Shown here: in pieces, positions 41,267-49,513 of the stretch
Position numbering within the stretch: position 1 is the first letter of the stretch
How the letters are laid out: every line of letters begins with the position of its first letter
The notes under the pieces: generated by a model
Database searches by the model: none
What the model saw: the letters and a program-made list of their open reading frames with translations, nothing else
What the model was told of the DNA's origin: nothing
Position numbers and translations under genes: made by a program
NCBI GenBank assembly: GCA_001404055.1
Contig: CXTY01000039.1
Location: 124,001 to 188,000, forward strand
DNA: 64,000 nt
Origin: Roseibium album
GTDB lineage: Bacteria; Pseudomonadota; Alphaproteobacteria; Rhizobiales; Stappiaceae
Direction of reading: 5' to 3'

Positions 41267-42085
41267 TCAGCTCGGGTTCCGTTCCAGAAATGTTGCTTCC
41301 AGCATGCGCACGCAATCGACGTGTGGCCGCACATCGTGCGCACGAACAATGAGAGCGCCCTTCAAGAGCGACGTCATGTGTACAGCCAGAGATCCGTGAA
41401 GCCGGCCGTCTGTTTCAACGTCCAGAACCGCACCAACCATGCGTTTGCGAGAAGCTCCGGCGAGTACCGGAAGTCCGTGTTTCTTCAGTGTCTCGAAACG
41501 GTTCAAAATGATGAAGTTCTGGTCGACAGTCTTCCCAAAACCAAACCCGGGATCCAGAATTTGTTTTTCCCTCGGAATACCCGCCTTTGTGGCCAGAGAC
41601 ATCGACTGTTCAAAGAACCGATCGATATCGCTCATGATGTCAATGGCGCCATCTGCTGCCAGTCGATTGTGCATCATCACAACATGAGCTCCGGTCTCGG
41701 CGACCGTATCCGCCATTGCCGGATCTTTCTGAAGACCCCAGACATCATTGATGATCACGGCGCCTGCGGCGCACGCTCGTTTGGCAATCTCCGCCTTGTA
41801 GGTATCTATGGAAATGGGCACGCCGAGGCCGGTAACTGGTTCAAGCACGGGTGAGAGACGGGCCCATTCGTCTTCCAACGGAAGGGGTGCGGCACCCGGC
41901 CTCGTACTCTCGGCACCGATGTCAAGAATATCCGCCCCGTCAGCAAGCATCGCACGGGCGTGCGCCAATGCATCCTCAACGGCATTATGACGCCCGCCAT
42001 CGGAAAATGAATCCGGTGTGACGTTTAATATGCCCATCACATGTGGACGGCTTGTTGGCAATTGATATTCAGCGGCTTTCGCCAT
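41267..42085 (-). CDS. folP: Dihydropteroate synthase
   Basis: This 272-residue TIM-barrel enzyme condenses p-aminobenzoate with pterin diphosphate; it is the sulfonamide target. Motifs are HVMGILNVTPDSFSDGGRHN, DILDIGAESTRPGAAPL, VIINDVWGLQKDP and ILDPGFGFGKTVDQNF, then LAGASRKRMVGAVL. I start at the ATG at 42085 (GAGGG upstream), since the frame's earlier portion translates unlike any FolP and overlaps the MFS gene. It pairs with folK downstream. It reads convergently into nothing; the MFS gene precedes it with a 94-bp gap on the same strand. Confidence 0.95.
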   Translation of the reverse strand: MAKAAEYQLPTSRPHVMGILNVTPDSFSDGGRHNAVEDALAHARAMLADGADILDIGAESTRPGAAPLPLEDEWARLSPVLEPVTGLGVPISIDTYKAEIAKRACAAGAVIINDVWGLQKDPAMADTVAETGAHVVMMHNRLAADGAIDIMSDIDRFFEQSMSLATKAGIPREKQILDPGFGFGKTVDQNFIILNRFETLKKHGLPVLAGASRKRMVGAVLDVETDGRLHGSLAVHMTSLLKGALIVRAHDVRPHVDCVRMLEATFLERNPS

Positions 42086-42179
42086 CTCAGGTCCCTCAGT
42101 CTTGCCATTCGACTGATGCCTTGTCCGCAGGAGCGGGTCAAGCAAATGCGATAACGCCAGAAGAAATTTTCCAGAAAGA

Positions 42180-43391
42180 CTATTCCGCTGCTGCAGGCTG
42201 CCGGATTTGGTTCTTGAAAACCAGGTAGCTGACAACACCCATGATCGGCATGCACGGCAGAACCAGTGCCAAACCCAGAACCGGGTCACCGATCGCGGCA
42301 ACAATCAGGCTGCCGACAATCCCACCGCCGAACTGCAAAAACCCGACCATCGAAGACGCTGCCCCGGCCATATGCGGAAATGGTGCCAGGGATTCTGTGA
42401 AACTTGCAGGCAAGACAAACGCAAGCGCAAACACGAACAGACCAACAGGCCCCATCACCGTCGCGATGGTTGGTTGCAGCGTCAACGTCAGCGCGCACAT
42501 GAGAATTGACGCAACAATCATCAAGGCAATCCCGTATGGCACGAGTTTACGCGCCTCCACGACGCGCAACAGGCGGCCTGTAAGAATTGTCCCGGCAATA
42601 AATGAACCGGACTGGATGACCATGGTCATGCCGAATTCGGACGGTGACAGGCCAACATTATGGATCAGGACAAATGGCAGAACCGTCGCGAGAGCGTAGA
42701 TATTTCCAAGGCCAAAGCCGATGAGCAGGCTGGGTGCCAGGAATTGCGGATCCTTGAGCAAGGTCAGATAATTCGAAGCCAAACGCCGTGGATTAAGATG
42801 GTGCTTGCCTGGATTTGGATTTGTTTCCACCTGAAAGAAAGCGACGGCCGCCATCAGCACCAGACCATAGATCACCATGCACCAGAAAATTTCCCGCCAG
42901 CCGGAAAATTCCAGCACAAAGCCACCGATTGTCGGCGAAATTGCAGGTCCAAGCGCGAGCATCATGGCAATGGTGTTCATGATCTTGGCGGATGATTGCC
43001 CCGTAAACTGGTCACGGACAATTGCGCGAGAAACCGAGATGCCAACAGCCGCTCCCACGCCTTGAAGCGCTCGCGAGATCACCATGAATTCCACGGTCGG
43101 CGCGAAGGTCGCCAAAATGCTGGAGACAATATAAAGCGACAGGAATACCAGAGTGATCGGTTTGCGGCCAAACGCATCGGAAAGCGGACCACACACCAGC
43201 TGCGCCAGCGCAAAACCGGCAAAATAGGAAGTCAGTGTGAGCTTAATGGCTGCTTCAGTCGTTCCATAGGCTTCCACGAGCGCCGGCATCGCAGGCGTAT
43301 AAAGCGCCATTGAAATTGGGCCGATGGCGACAAGTGCCGCCCCCAAAAGCGATGTGCGCTTGGCGCTCATGATTGAACCAGTGGAATTCAT
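42180..43391 (-). CDS. Bcr/CflA-type MFS drug exporter
   Basis: This 403-residue proton-driven exporter has twelve predicted helices and MFS motif A (GPLSDAFGRKPITLVFLSLY near residue 68). The Bcr/CflA group is indicated by the start pattern SLLGAALVAIGPISMALYTP, YTPAMPALVEAYGTTEAAIK and ARALQGVGAAVGISVSRAIV-like sequence. Its ATG overlaps the marR stop by 4 nt (ATGA), so the regulator and exporter are translationally coupled. Expression should be released when the MarR protein binds its ligand. The range of drugs exported cannot be predicted. Confidence 0.9.
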   Translation of the reverse strand: MNSTGSIMSAKRTSLLGAALVAIGPISMALYTPAMPALVEAYGTTEAAIKLTLTSYFAGFALAQLVCGPLSDAFGRKPITLVFLSLYIVSSILATFAPTVEFMVISRALQGVGAAVGISVSRAIVRDQFTGQSSAKIMNTIAMMLALGPAISPTIGGFVLEFSGWREIFWCMVIYGLVLMAAVAFFQVETNPNPGKHHLNPRRLASNYLTLLKDPQFLAPSLLIGFGLGNIYALATVLPFVLIHNVGLSPSEFGMTMVIQSGSFIAGTILTGRLLRVVEARKLVPYGIALMIVASILMCALTLTLQPTIATVMGPVGLFVFALAFVLPASFTESLAPFPHMAGAASSMVGFLQFGGGIVGSLIVAAIGDPVLGLALVLPCMPIMGVVSYLVFKNQIRQPAAAE

Positions 43392-43849
43392 TTCTGTTTC
43401 CCTTTGGAAACGTCTTGCAGCAAACTTTCTTTCATTGTCTGCAGTAGCGTTTCCAAAACCTGCTTGTTGTCATCCGGAATGTCTTCAAGCGCTTTGGTTC
43501 GCACCGATTGCAGAGCCCCACCTATCCTCTCCAGCAGCGGATCAGCCTCAGGCATCAGCTCAATCAGGTTGGCCCGTTTGTCCTTCGGATCAGAGCATCG
43601 TTTGATCAGACCTGCCCTTTCAAGCGAATCCAGATACCCAACCAAAGTCATCGGCTCGACAAACATGGTTTCAGCAAGAGCGGCTTGCCGCTGCCCGGGA
43701 TGACGCCAGACATAAAAGAGAGTACGCGCCTCTCCGACCGTCAATCCGGTCTCAACGTCCGCCAGTGCCGCTTCAAAGCGGCGTCTGAGCAAGCGCGCCA
43801 GATCCACGACCAGCATGGTCACAGCCACGTTCGGATAGGGAAGTCCCAT
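43388..43849 (-). CDS. MarR-family transcriptional regulator
   Basis: This 153-residue winged-helix regulator has the MarR layout: helix-turn-helix RQAALAETMFVEPMTLVGYL, then LERAGLIKRCSDPKDKRANL for the wing. The N-terminal helices form the dimer interface. It is the first gene of a marR-exporter operon. A perfect inverted repeat GTAAGG-ATA-CCTTAC is 14 bp upstream of the start codon, a likely autoregulatory operator. There are no Cys suggesting redox sensing in the helix-turn-helix. Ligand unknown. Confidence 0.92.
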   Translation of the reverse strand: MGLPYPNVAVTMLVVDLARLLRRRFEAALADVETGLTVGEARTLFYVWRHPGQRQAALAETMFVEPMTLVGYLDSLERAGLIKRCSDPKDKRANLIELMPEADPLLERIGGALQSVRTKALEDIPDDNKQVLETLLQTMKESLLQDVSKGKQK

Positions 43850-43863
43850 CGGTACTCCAATTA

Positions 43864-43878
43864 GTAAGGATACCTTAC
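43864..43878. promoter_or_regulatory. Candidate MarR operator
   Basis: GTAAGG-ATA-CCTTAC is a perfect 6-bp-arm inverted repeat with a 3-bp spacer, starting 14 bp upstream of the marR start codon. This position would overlap the promoter or ribosome-binding region and block expression of marR and the exporter. Similar spacing and arm length occur in many MarR sites. Binding is inferred. Confidence 0.65.
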
Positions 43879-44052
43879 GAAATAGGTCGCGTACCTGTCA
43901 CTGTCAATGCGCAGTTTTGGCACTGCATTGCACAATCACGGCGCTCCACGTATAAAGGCGCCAAATTCGGCGTTAGGTGCCGAACAAAGAAATCACACAT
44001 CCAGACATTTTGCGGGTCCGCCGGGGCCCGTTCTGTCTTTTGGAGCCTACTC

Positions 44053-45876
44053 ATGAAACTGCGTAATATTGCCATTATCGCTCACGTTGACCATGGCAAA
44101 ACCACCCTAATTGACGTTCTCTTGAAGCAATCCGGTGCGTTCCGGGACAATCAGCGCACTGAAGAGCGCATGATGGATTCCAATGACATCGAGCGCGAAC
44201 GCGGAATTACCATCCTTGCGAAGGTGACTTCCCTGGTCTGGAAAGATACCCGCATCAACATTGTGGATACCCCGGGCCACGCCGATTTCGGTGGTGAAGT
44301 CGAGCGTATCCTGCACATGGTTGACGGCGTGATTCTTCTGGTCGATGCGGCAGAAGGCCCGATGCCACAGACCAAGTTTGTGCTTAGCAAGGCTTTGAAC
44401 CTGGGGCTCAAGCCCATCGTTGCGATCAACAAGATCGACAAGCCCGAACAGCGCGCGGATGAAGTCCTTGATGAAGTCTTCGACCTTTTTGCTGCGCTCG
44501 ACGCAAACGAAGATCAGCTTGATTTTCCGGTTCTTTATGGTTCTGCCAAACAGGAATGGATGGCTAACGAACCGGACGGACCGCAAGACAACATGGACCC
44601 GTTGTTCGACATGGTTCTGGATAAGGTTTCAGAACCGCAATCCGACCCGGGTGAATTCCGCATGCTGGCAACAACGATCGAGTCCGATCCGTTCCTCGGG
44701 CGCATCCTGACCGGACGTGTTGTATCGGGCACTGCCGTGCCGAACATGCCGATCAAGGCATTGGCACGCGACGGCAGTGTCGTTGAAAGCGGTCGCGTTT
44801 CAAAAATTCTCGCCTTCCGCGGACTGGAGCGCCAGCCGATCGAGCAGGGCGAAGCCGGGGACATCGTCGCAATTGCCGGAATGGCCAAAGCAACAGTGGC
44901 GGACACGCTCTGTGCACCTGGTAACACAGAGTCGCTGCAGGCCCAGCCAATTGACCCGCCGACACTTTCCATGACGTTCCGCGTGAATGACAGCCCGCTG
45001 GCCGGCACCGAAGGGGCCAAGGTTCAGTCGCGTGTTATCCGCGAGCGCCTGATGAAAGAGGCGGAAGGCAACGTTGCTCTGAAAGTTGAAGACACTGGCG
45101 AACCGGATGCTTTCATCGTCTCAGGCCGCGGCGAACTGCTGCTGGCAATTCTGATTGAAAACATGCGCCGCGAGGGCTTCGAACTCGGCGTCGGTCGTCC
45201 GCGCGTTGTTTATCAGTATGACGATGCCAACAACCGGCTTGAGCCGATTGAAGAAGTCATCATCGACGTGGATGAAGAGCATTCCGGCGTTGTGGTGCAG
45301 AAGCTGCAGGAGCGCAAGGCCGACCTTCTGGAAATGAAACCTTCCGGCGGTGGACGCACGCGTCTTGTGTTCCATGCCCCGACACGTGGTCTCATCGGCT
45401 ATCAGTCCGAACTGATGTCCGATACGCGTGGCACGGCGATCTTCAACCGCCTCTTCTCTGGTTATGAGCCCTACAAGGGCCCGATTCAGGATCGTCACAC
45501 GGGCGTGCTTCTGTCCAACGGCACGGGCGAAGCTGTCGCCTATGCCCTGTTCAACCTGGAAGACCGGGGCCCGATGATGGTCGATCCGGGCACAAAGGTT
45601 TATCCGGGCATGATCGTCGGCGAACACACGCGCGGCAACGATCTGGAAGTCAATGTGCTGAAAGGCAAGCAGTTGACCAACATCCGGTCATCCGGCAAGG
45701 ACGACGCTGTCAAGCTGACAACGCCGATCAAGCTGACACTGGAAGCGGCTCTCTCCTACATCACCAATGAGGAGCTGGTGGAAGTCACACCAAAATCCAT
45801 CCGGCTGCGCAAAGCCCAGCTTGACCCGCATGAGCGCAAGCGCGCCGAACGCGCGGCCAACAAGGCATCTGCGTAA
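44053..45876 (+). CDS. typA: Translational GTPase TypA/BipA
   Basis: This 607-residue ribosome-associated GTPase is related to EF-G and acts in ribosome assembly and stress adaptation. G motifs are AHVDHGKTTLIDVLLKQSGA (G1), RGITILAKV (G2), DTPGHADFGGEVERIL (G3) and AINKIDKPEQRADEV (G4). The C-terminal domain contains MSDTRGTAIFNRLFSGYEPY and RSSGKDDAVKLTTPIKLTLE, which are unique to TypA. The length is normal. A strong terminator follows directly. Monocistronic. Confidence 0.97.
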   Translation: MKLRNIAIIAHVDHGKTTLIDVLLKQSGAFRDNQRTEERMMDSNDIERERGITILAKVTSLVWKDTRINIVDTPGHADFGGEVERILHMVDGVILLVDAAEGPMPQTKFVLSKALNLGLKPIVAINKIDKPEQRADEVLDEVFDLFAALDANEDQLDFPVLYGSAKQEWMANEPDGPQDNMDPLFDMVLDKVSEPQSDPGEFRMLATTIESDPFLGRILTGRVVSGTAVPNMPIKALARDGSVVESGRVSKILAFRGLERQPIEQGEAGDIVAIAGMAKATVADTLCAPGNTESLQAQPIDPPTLSMTFRVNDSPLAGTEGAKVQSRVIRERLMKEAEGNVALKVEDTGEPDAFIVSGRGELLLAILIENMRREGFELGVGRPRVVYQYDDANNRLEPIEEVIIDVDEEHSGVVVQKLQERKADLLEMKPSGGGRTRLVFHAPTRGLIGYQSELMSDTRGTAIFNRLFSGYEPYKGPIQDRHTGVLLSNGTGEAVAYALFNLEDRGPMMVDPGTKVYPGMIVGEHTRGNDLEVNVLKGKQLTNIRSSGKDDAVKLTTPIKLTLEAALSYITNEELVEVTPKSIRLRKAQLDPHERKRAERAANKASA

Positions 45877-45900
45877 GGCGTTTGCGAATACAGACATTAC

Positions 45901-45930
45901 AAAGCCCGGGCATTGTCCCGGGCTTTTTTT
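45901..45930 (+). terminator. Rho-independent terminator after typA
   Basis: AAAGCCCGGG-CATTGT-CCCGGGCTTT is a perfect 10-bp stem followed by further T, starting 24 nt after the typA stop. The A-run on the 5' side suggests it also works on the opposite strand. Confidence 0.95.
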
Positions 45931-45946
45931 GTTGGCTCCGCGAAGT

Positions 45947-46055
45947 GTGTCATCCCGGGCGCTGCGAAGCGAAGATCCGGGGTCCGGTACGCCGTAGCCG
46001 AACAACTCTTTTCAGAGTTTGTGATTACTGGATTCCTGCCTTCGCAGGAATGACA
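45947..46055. repeat. Dispersed extragenic palindromic repeat
   Basis: The typA-mch gap contains two hairpin modules: CATCCCGGGCG...AGATCCGGGG (45951-45982), and a perfect ATTCCTGC-CTTC-GCAGGAAT (46032-46051) followed by GACAGG. This form (GTCATCCCGG..., GGATTCCTGCCTTCGCAGGAATGAC) is the hallmark of short dispersed repeats found in many alphaproteobacterial genomes. No ORF lies in it. Only one copy is in this window, so family membership rests on its look. Confidence 0.7.
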
Positions 46056-46178
46056 GGAATACGGGATCACTCGTCGTGCGGCAGCATTAATGATTGGGCC
46101 ATCAGCTAAAGGTCGAGCTTGCCTGTGTGCACTGCAATAGGCTTTAATCCCGCGTAACAACGAAACTGGGAGGCACCG

Positions 46179-47231
46179 TTGAGCAAAACCAATCGCGGCA
46201 ACTTTTTCGAAGACTTCAAAGTCGGTCAGGTGATCCGCCATGCGACACCACGCACTATCACCGGCGGCGACCAATCGCTGTACACCGCCCTTTATGGTTC
46301 CCGCTTTGCCGTGCAGTCCTCTGACGCATTTGCAAAAGCCCTCGGCTATGCACACGCGCCGATCGACGACCTGCTCACCTTCCACATTGTTTTTGGCAAA
46401 ACAGTTCCTGACGTTTCGCTGAACGCCGTTGCCAATCTCGGCTACGCCGGCGGCCGATTTTTAGCTCCCGTCTTCCCGGGCGACACGCTTTCCACTGTGT
46501 CGGAAGTGATCGGCAAAAAGGAAAACTCCAACGGCAAGACCGGCGTCGTCTATGTCCGCTCAACGGGCTACACCGCAAACGGCACTGAAGTTCTGGACTA
46601 TGTGCGTTGGGTGATGGTCAACAAACGTGACGCTGCCAGTCCTGCCCCGGACCCTGTCGTGCCTGACCTGCCAGCGGCGCTCGATCCACAGGCGCTTGGA
46701 ACAGCGGTTCCCCTGCTTGATGCGGCCAATTGGGACAATGAGCTCTCCGGTTCAGAATTCCGCTTTGGAGATTATGCCGTCGGAGAAAAGGTCGACCATG
46801 TCGACGGCATGACGGTGGAGGAAGCAGAACACCAGCTGGCCACACGGCTATACCAGAACACGGCCAAGGTTCATTTCAACCAACACACGCAGGCGGACAG
46901 CCGTTTTGGGCATCGCCTGGTCTATGGTGGTCACGTGATTTCAATCGCACGAGCGCTTTCCTTCAACGGTCTTGGCAATTCATTCCACATCGCAGGGATC
47001 AACGGTGGGCGGCACGTCGGCCCGCTGGCAGCGGGAGATACCGTTTATGCCTGGTCGGAAGTGCTCGATAAGGCCGACATAGAAGGCCGCAGCGATGTTG
47101 GAGCCTTGCGCCTTCGCCTCGTCGCCACCAAGAATCGTTCCTGTGCAGATTTCCCGGCGAAGGATGCTGATGGCAAATACCTGCCTGAGGTCCTGCTCGA
47201 TTTTGACTATTGGGCGATGATGCCGAAATGA
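46179..47231 (+). CDS. mch: Mesaconyl-CoA hydratase
   Basis: This 350-residue double-hotdog enzyme of the MaoC family hydrates mesaconyl-C1-CoA to beta-methylmalyl-CoA, a late step of the ethylmalonyl-CoA pathway. It carries GNFFEDFKVGQVIRHATPRT, LYTALYGSRFAVQSSDAFAK, APIDDLLTFHIVFGKTVPDV and, in the second half, HFNQHTQADSRFGHRLVYGG, the hydratase signature. The pathway-specific length and the presence of ecm and ccr in the same window support Mch over a generic MaoC dehydratase. The start is TTG at 46179 with a near-perfect GGGAGG 5 nt upstream. Confidence 0.92.
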   Translation: MSKTNRGNFFEDFKVGQVIRHATPRTITGGDQSLYTALYGSRFAVQSSDAFAKALGYAHAPIDDLLTFHIVFGKTVPDVSLNAVANLGYAGGRFLAPVFPGDTLSTVSEVIGKKENSNGKTGVVYVRSTGYTANGTEVLDYVRWVMVNKRDAASPAPDPVVPDLPAALDPQALGTAVPLLDAANWDNELSGSEFRFGDYAVGEKVDHVDGMTVEEAEHQLATRLYQNTAKVHFNQHTQADSRFGHRLVYGGHVISIARALSFNGLGNSFHIAGINGGRHVGPLAAGDTVYAWSEVLDKADIEGRSDVGALRLRLVATKNRSCADFPAKDADGKYLPEVLLDFDYWAMMPK

Positions 47232-47323
47232 ACCAGCACCGCGCCATCGACGAATGATGTCGCAAATCGTCTGGACAGCAAATAGGGCAATGGCTCACAG
47301 TCATCTCAAAGGGAGTGTGAGCC

Positions 47324-47929
47324 ATGACAACCGTATCCTTCACCCAGATGAAAGACGGCACCAAGGCCGATTATGACCTGTTGGCCGAAGCAGAAAGGCC
47401 CTATCACGCCTTGACTGCGGACCGGATATTGCGCGAGTTGCGCAGCCAGGACGAGGACACGCTTTCCGGATACAAGATTACACGGATGGCGCACGGCCTT
47501 CAGGCTGCAACGCGGGCCAGGCGAGAAGGCGCGGATATTGACTGGATCGTCGGTGCGCTCCTGCATGATATTGGGGATGGTCTGGCTCCGCAGAACCACG
47601 ATCGGTTTTCAGCCGAAGTGATCCGGCCATTCGTGCGCGATGAAGTGGCCTGGGTGGTGGAACACCACGGCATCTTCCAGACGCTTTATTACGGGCGCCA
47701 CTATGGCTGGGATGAGAACGCCAGGGACGCGTTCAAGGACCATATCCATTTTCAGGCTTGCGCGGATTTTTGCGAGCGTTGGGATCAAAGTTCATTCGAC
47801 CCTGACTACACGACGGACCCGTTGGAGAGTTTTGAAAACCTCGTCCGTGACGTTTTTGCACGCAAGGCGTACGACCCTTCAATTGTTCAGGAAGGTGTCT
47901 CCACTGGCCTGCCGCTGCTTGCTGAATAG
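47324..47929 (+). CDS. HD-domain protein, possible mixed-valent diiron oxygenase type
   Basis: This 201-residue HD-superfamily protein contains the HD motif in GALLHDIGDGLAPQNHDRFS, a following His in WVVEHHGIFQTLYYGRHYGW and an Asp in FQACADFCERWDQSSFD. The layout (H, HD, H, H, D within a compact domain) resembles PhnZ/inositol-oxygenase-like enzymes that use two irons and oxygen rather than hydrolyse phosphates. However, plain phosphohydrolase activity is also possible. There is no obvious partner gene. The GTGAGCC stretch before the start includes GGGAGTG. Confidence 0.75.
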   Translation: MTTVSFTQMKDGTKADYDLLAEAERPYHALTADRILRELRSQDEDTLSGYKITRMAHGLQAATRARREGADIDWIVGALLHDIGDGLAPQNHDRFSAEVIRPFVRDEVAWVVEHHGIFQTLYYGRHYGWDENARDAFKDHIHFQACADFCERWDQSSFDPDYTTDPLESFENLVRDVFARKAYDPSIVQEGVSTGLPLLAE

Positions 47930-47944
47930 CAAGCAGACTTTGAG

Positions 47945-49204
47945 CTATGGCTTTGCAGCCGGCACCACTTCGGTAGAAATTGGACCGACGCCAGCGCCTT
48001 CATCGGACGCTTTCTGGCCGAAGGGAACCCAGCGCTTGAAGAACCCGCCAACGGAGCCGTTTCCTTTCGGCTTCTCCTTGGAGACATAAGCGGTTTCGAC
48101 CACCGAGCCAGGTTTCTTGGTAGATGCAGGCGCAGATTCGTTCGTTGTTGAGGCCGTTTGCGTCGGCTGTTCGGCGGGAGGTATCGTACCAGCTTCCGCA
48201 GTCACCGGCGGAGCGTCGTTACCGCCACCAAGTGCTTCGGCAAGTTTGTTGGAACGTTCGTCCCAGCGCTGCTGTCTTTCTTCACGTGCATCATAACGCG
48301 CCGCCAGCTGCTGATATTTCTTGTTGTCCAGACGCTGCTTGGAAGCAACTGCCGAGGCAATACGCGGACTGACCTGATACTCGGGGCATTTTGCGCTTGC
48401 GCGGAAAGGAACACCGTCAACCAGTGTGGTTGCGTCAAAGACATATTTCTTTTCACAAACCGAAATCTTGGGCGGCGCCTTGGTGACCTCGAAATGATCA
48501 TAGCCGGTTTTCAGCATCTTCCAGTAATCCAGATGCGGACTGCTGCGATGGCGCGCCATGTTTTCCGGCGTCATGCGGAACGGAAACGCCTGCACCTGAA
48601 ACGCACGCTGACCGCCCTTGAAGCTGTCGCGTGCCAACGCGTAAATGTCCTGCACCTGTTCATCTGTCATCGCGTAGCACCCACGCGAAGAACAGGCACC
48701 ATGAACCATCAGATGAGACCCGGTGCGACCATGCGCCCGGTCATATTTGTTCGGATATCCCAGGTTAAAGGCAAGGTGGTAACTGGAGTTCGGGTTCATC
48801 AGGGCTGGCGTGATTTCATAGAAACCTTCCGGTGCCTGACGATCGCCTTCCTTGAACTTCGGACCAAGTTTGCCTGACCATTTGCAGATTTCGAATTCTT
48901 CCAACAGCGTGAATTTGCCGGTTCGGGACTGTTTCCAGACTTCAAGTTCGGATTCTTCCTTGAAGATCCGGATCATGATCGGCGATGTCGCACTCATGTT
49001 CAGATCGGTCATCTGGCGCTTTATCGACGCGCTGACGGGTTGTTTGGACTTATTGGGGCCAGTAACGAAATCGTCACCCTGGCAGGCAGCCAGAAATATC
49101 GCCGCCAAAAGAACAGCACTTGTTTTCAGAGTTTTGCGACTGCCTTGGCGTTTCGGACCTTCCTGAGGACCGAATGGCATATGCATTGAACGCCGAAAGA
49201 CCAT
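47945..49204 (-). CDS. L,D-transpeptidase-family lipoprotein
   Basis: This protein of about 419 residues has an N-terminal lipoprotein signal (TLKTSAVLLAAIFLAACQGD, lipobox LAAC). The YkuD-type L,D-transpeptidase domain (about residues 80-240) contains the catalytic HGACSSRGCYAMTD, the family HxnSxGC motif. YkuD enzymes cross-link peptidoglycan or attach lipoproteins to it. The C-terminal third is Pro/Ser/Thr/Ala-rich (TIPPAEQPTQTASTTNESAP), a likely spacer. Start uncertain: ATG 49204 has GGGA 7 nt upstream; nearer ATGs at 49186 and 49180 also precede the signal. It converges on the HD gene. Confidence 0.88.
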   Translation of the reverse strand: MVFRRSMHMPFGPQEGPKRQGSRKTLKTSAVLLAAIFLAACQGDDFVTGPNKSKQPVSASIKRQMTDLNMSATSPIMIRIFKEESELEVWKQSRTGKFTLLEEFEICKWSGKLGPKFKEGDRQAPEGFYEITPALMNPNSSYHLAFNLGYPNKYDRAHGRTGSHLMVHGACSSRGCYAMTDEQVQDIYALARDSFKGGQRAFQVQAFPFRMTPENMARHRSSPHLDYWKMLKTGYDHFEVTKAPPKISVCEKKYVFDATTLVDGVPFRASAKCPEYQVSPRIASAVASKQRLDNKKYQQLAARYDAREERQQRWDERSNKLAEALGGGNDAPPVTAEAGTIPPAEQPTQTASTTNESAPASTKKPGSVVETAYVSKEKPKGNGSVGGFFKRWVPFGQKASDEGAGVGPISTEVVPAAKP

Positions 49205-49446
49205 GGTACTATCCCGAACTAGATGGAGCGCGACACAGGACCTTGGCGGATTGCCGACGCGGTCTGCTCGCATTTCCTGCGTATCGCCCCCGCGCCAAGG
49301 CTAGGGAATGATGGTTGACGATAAGTTACTGAAACCAGGTTGTCCCTGCGAACCAAATTCTAGTGATAAGCACAATTTCGTTTTGACCGGCCCGCCATCC
49401 GGCCAATCGTTTGCCTGAATGACGGCAAATTCTGGCCACACAATGG

Positions 49447-49474
49447 CAAAAGAGGCCGCAATTCCTGCAGCCTC
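49447..49474 (-). terminator. Probable terminator after accA
   Basis: On the minus strand GAGGC-N13-GCCTC is followed by TTTTG, 40 nt beyond the accA stop. The stem is short, so this is a moderate call. The rest of the 240-bp region to the L,D-transpeptidase gene shows no gene. Confidence 0.5.
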
Positions 49475-49513
49475 CCCTTATTTTACAAGCAAATAGCCCA
49501 AAAAGCTCAGTTA

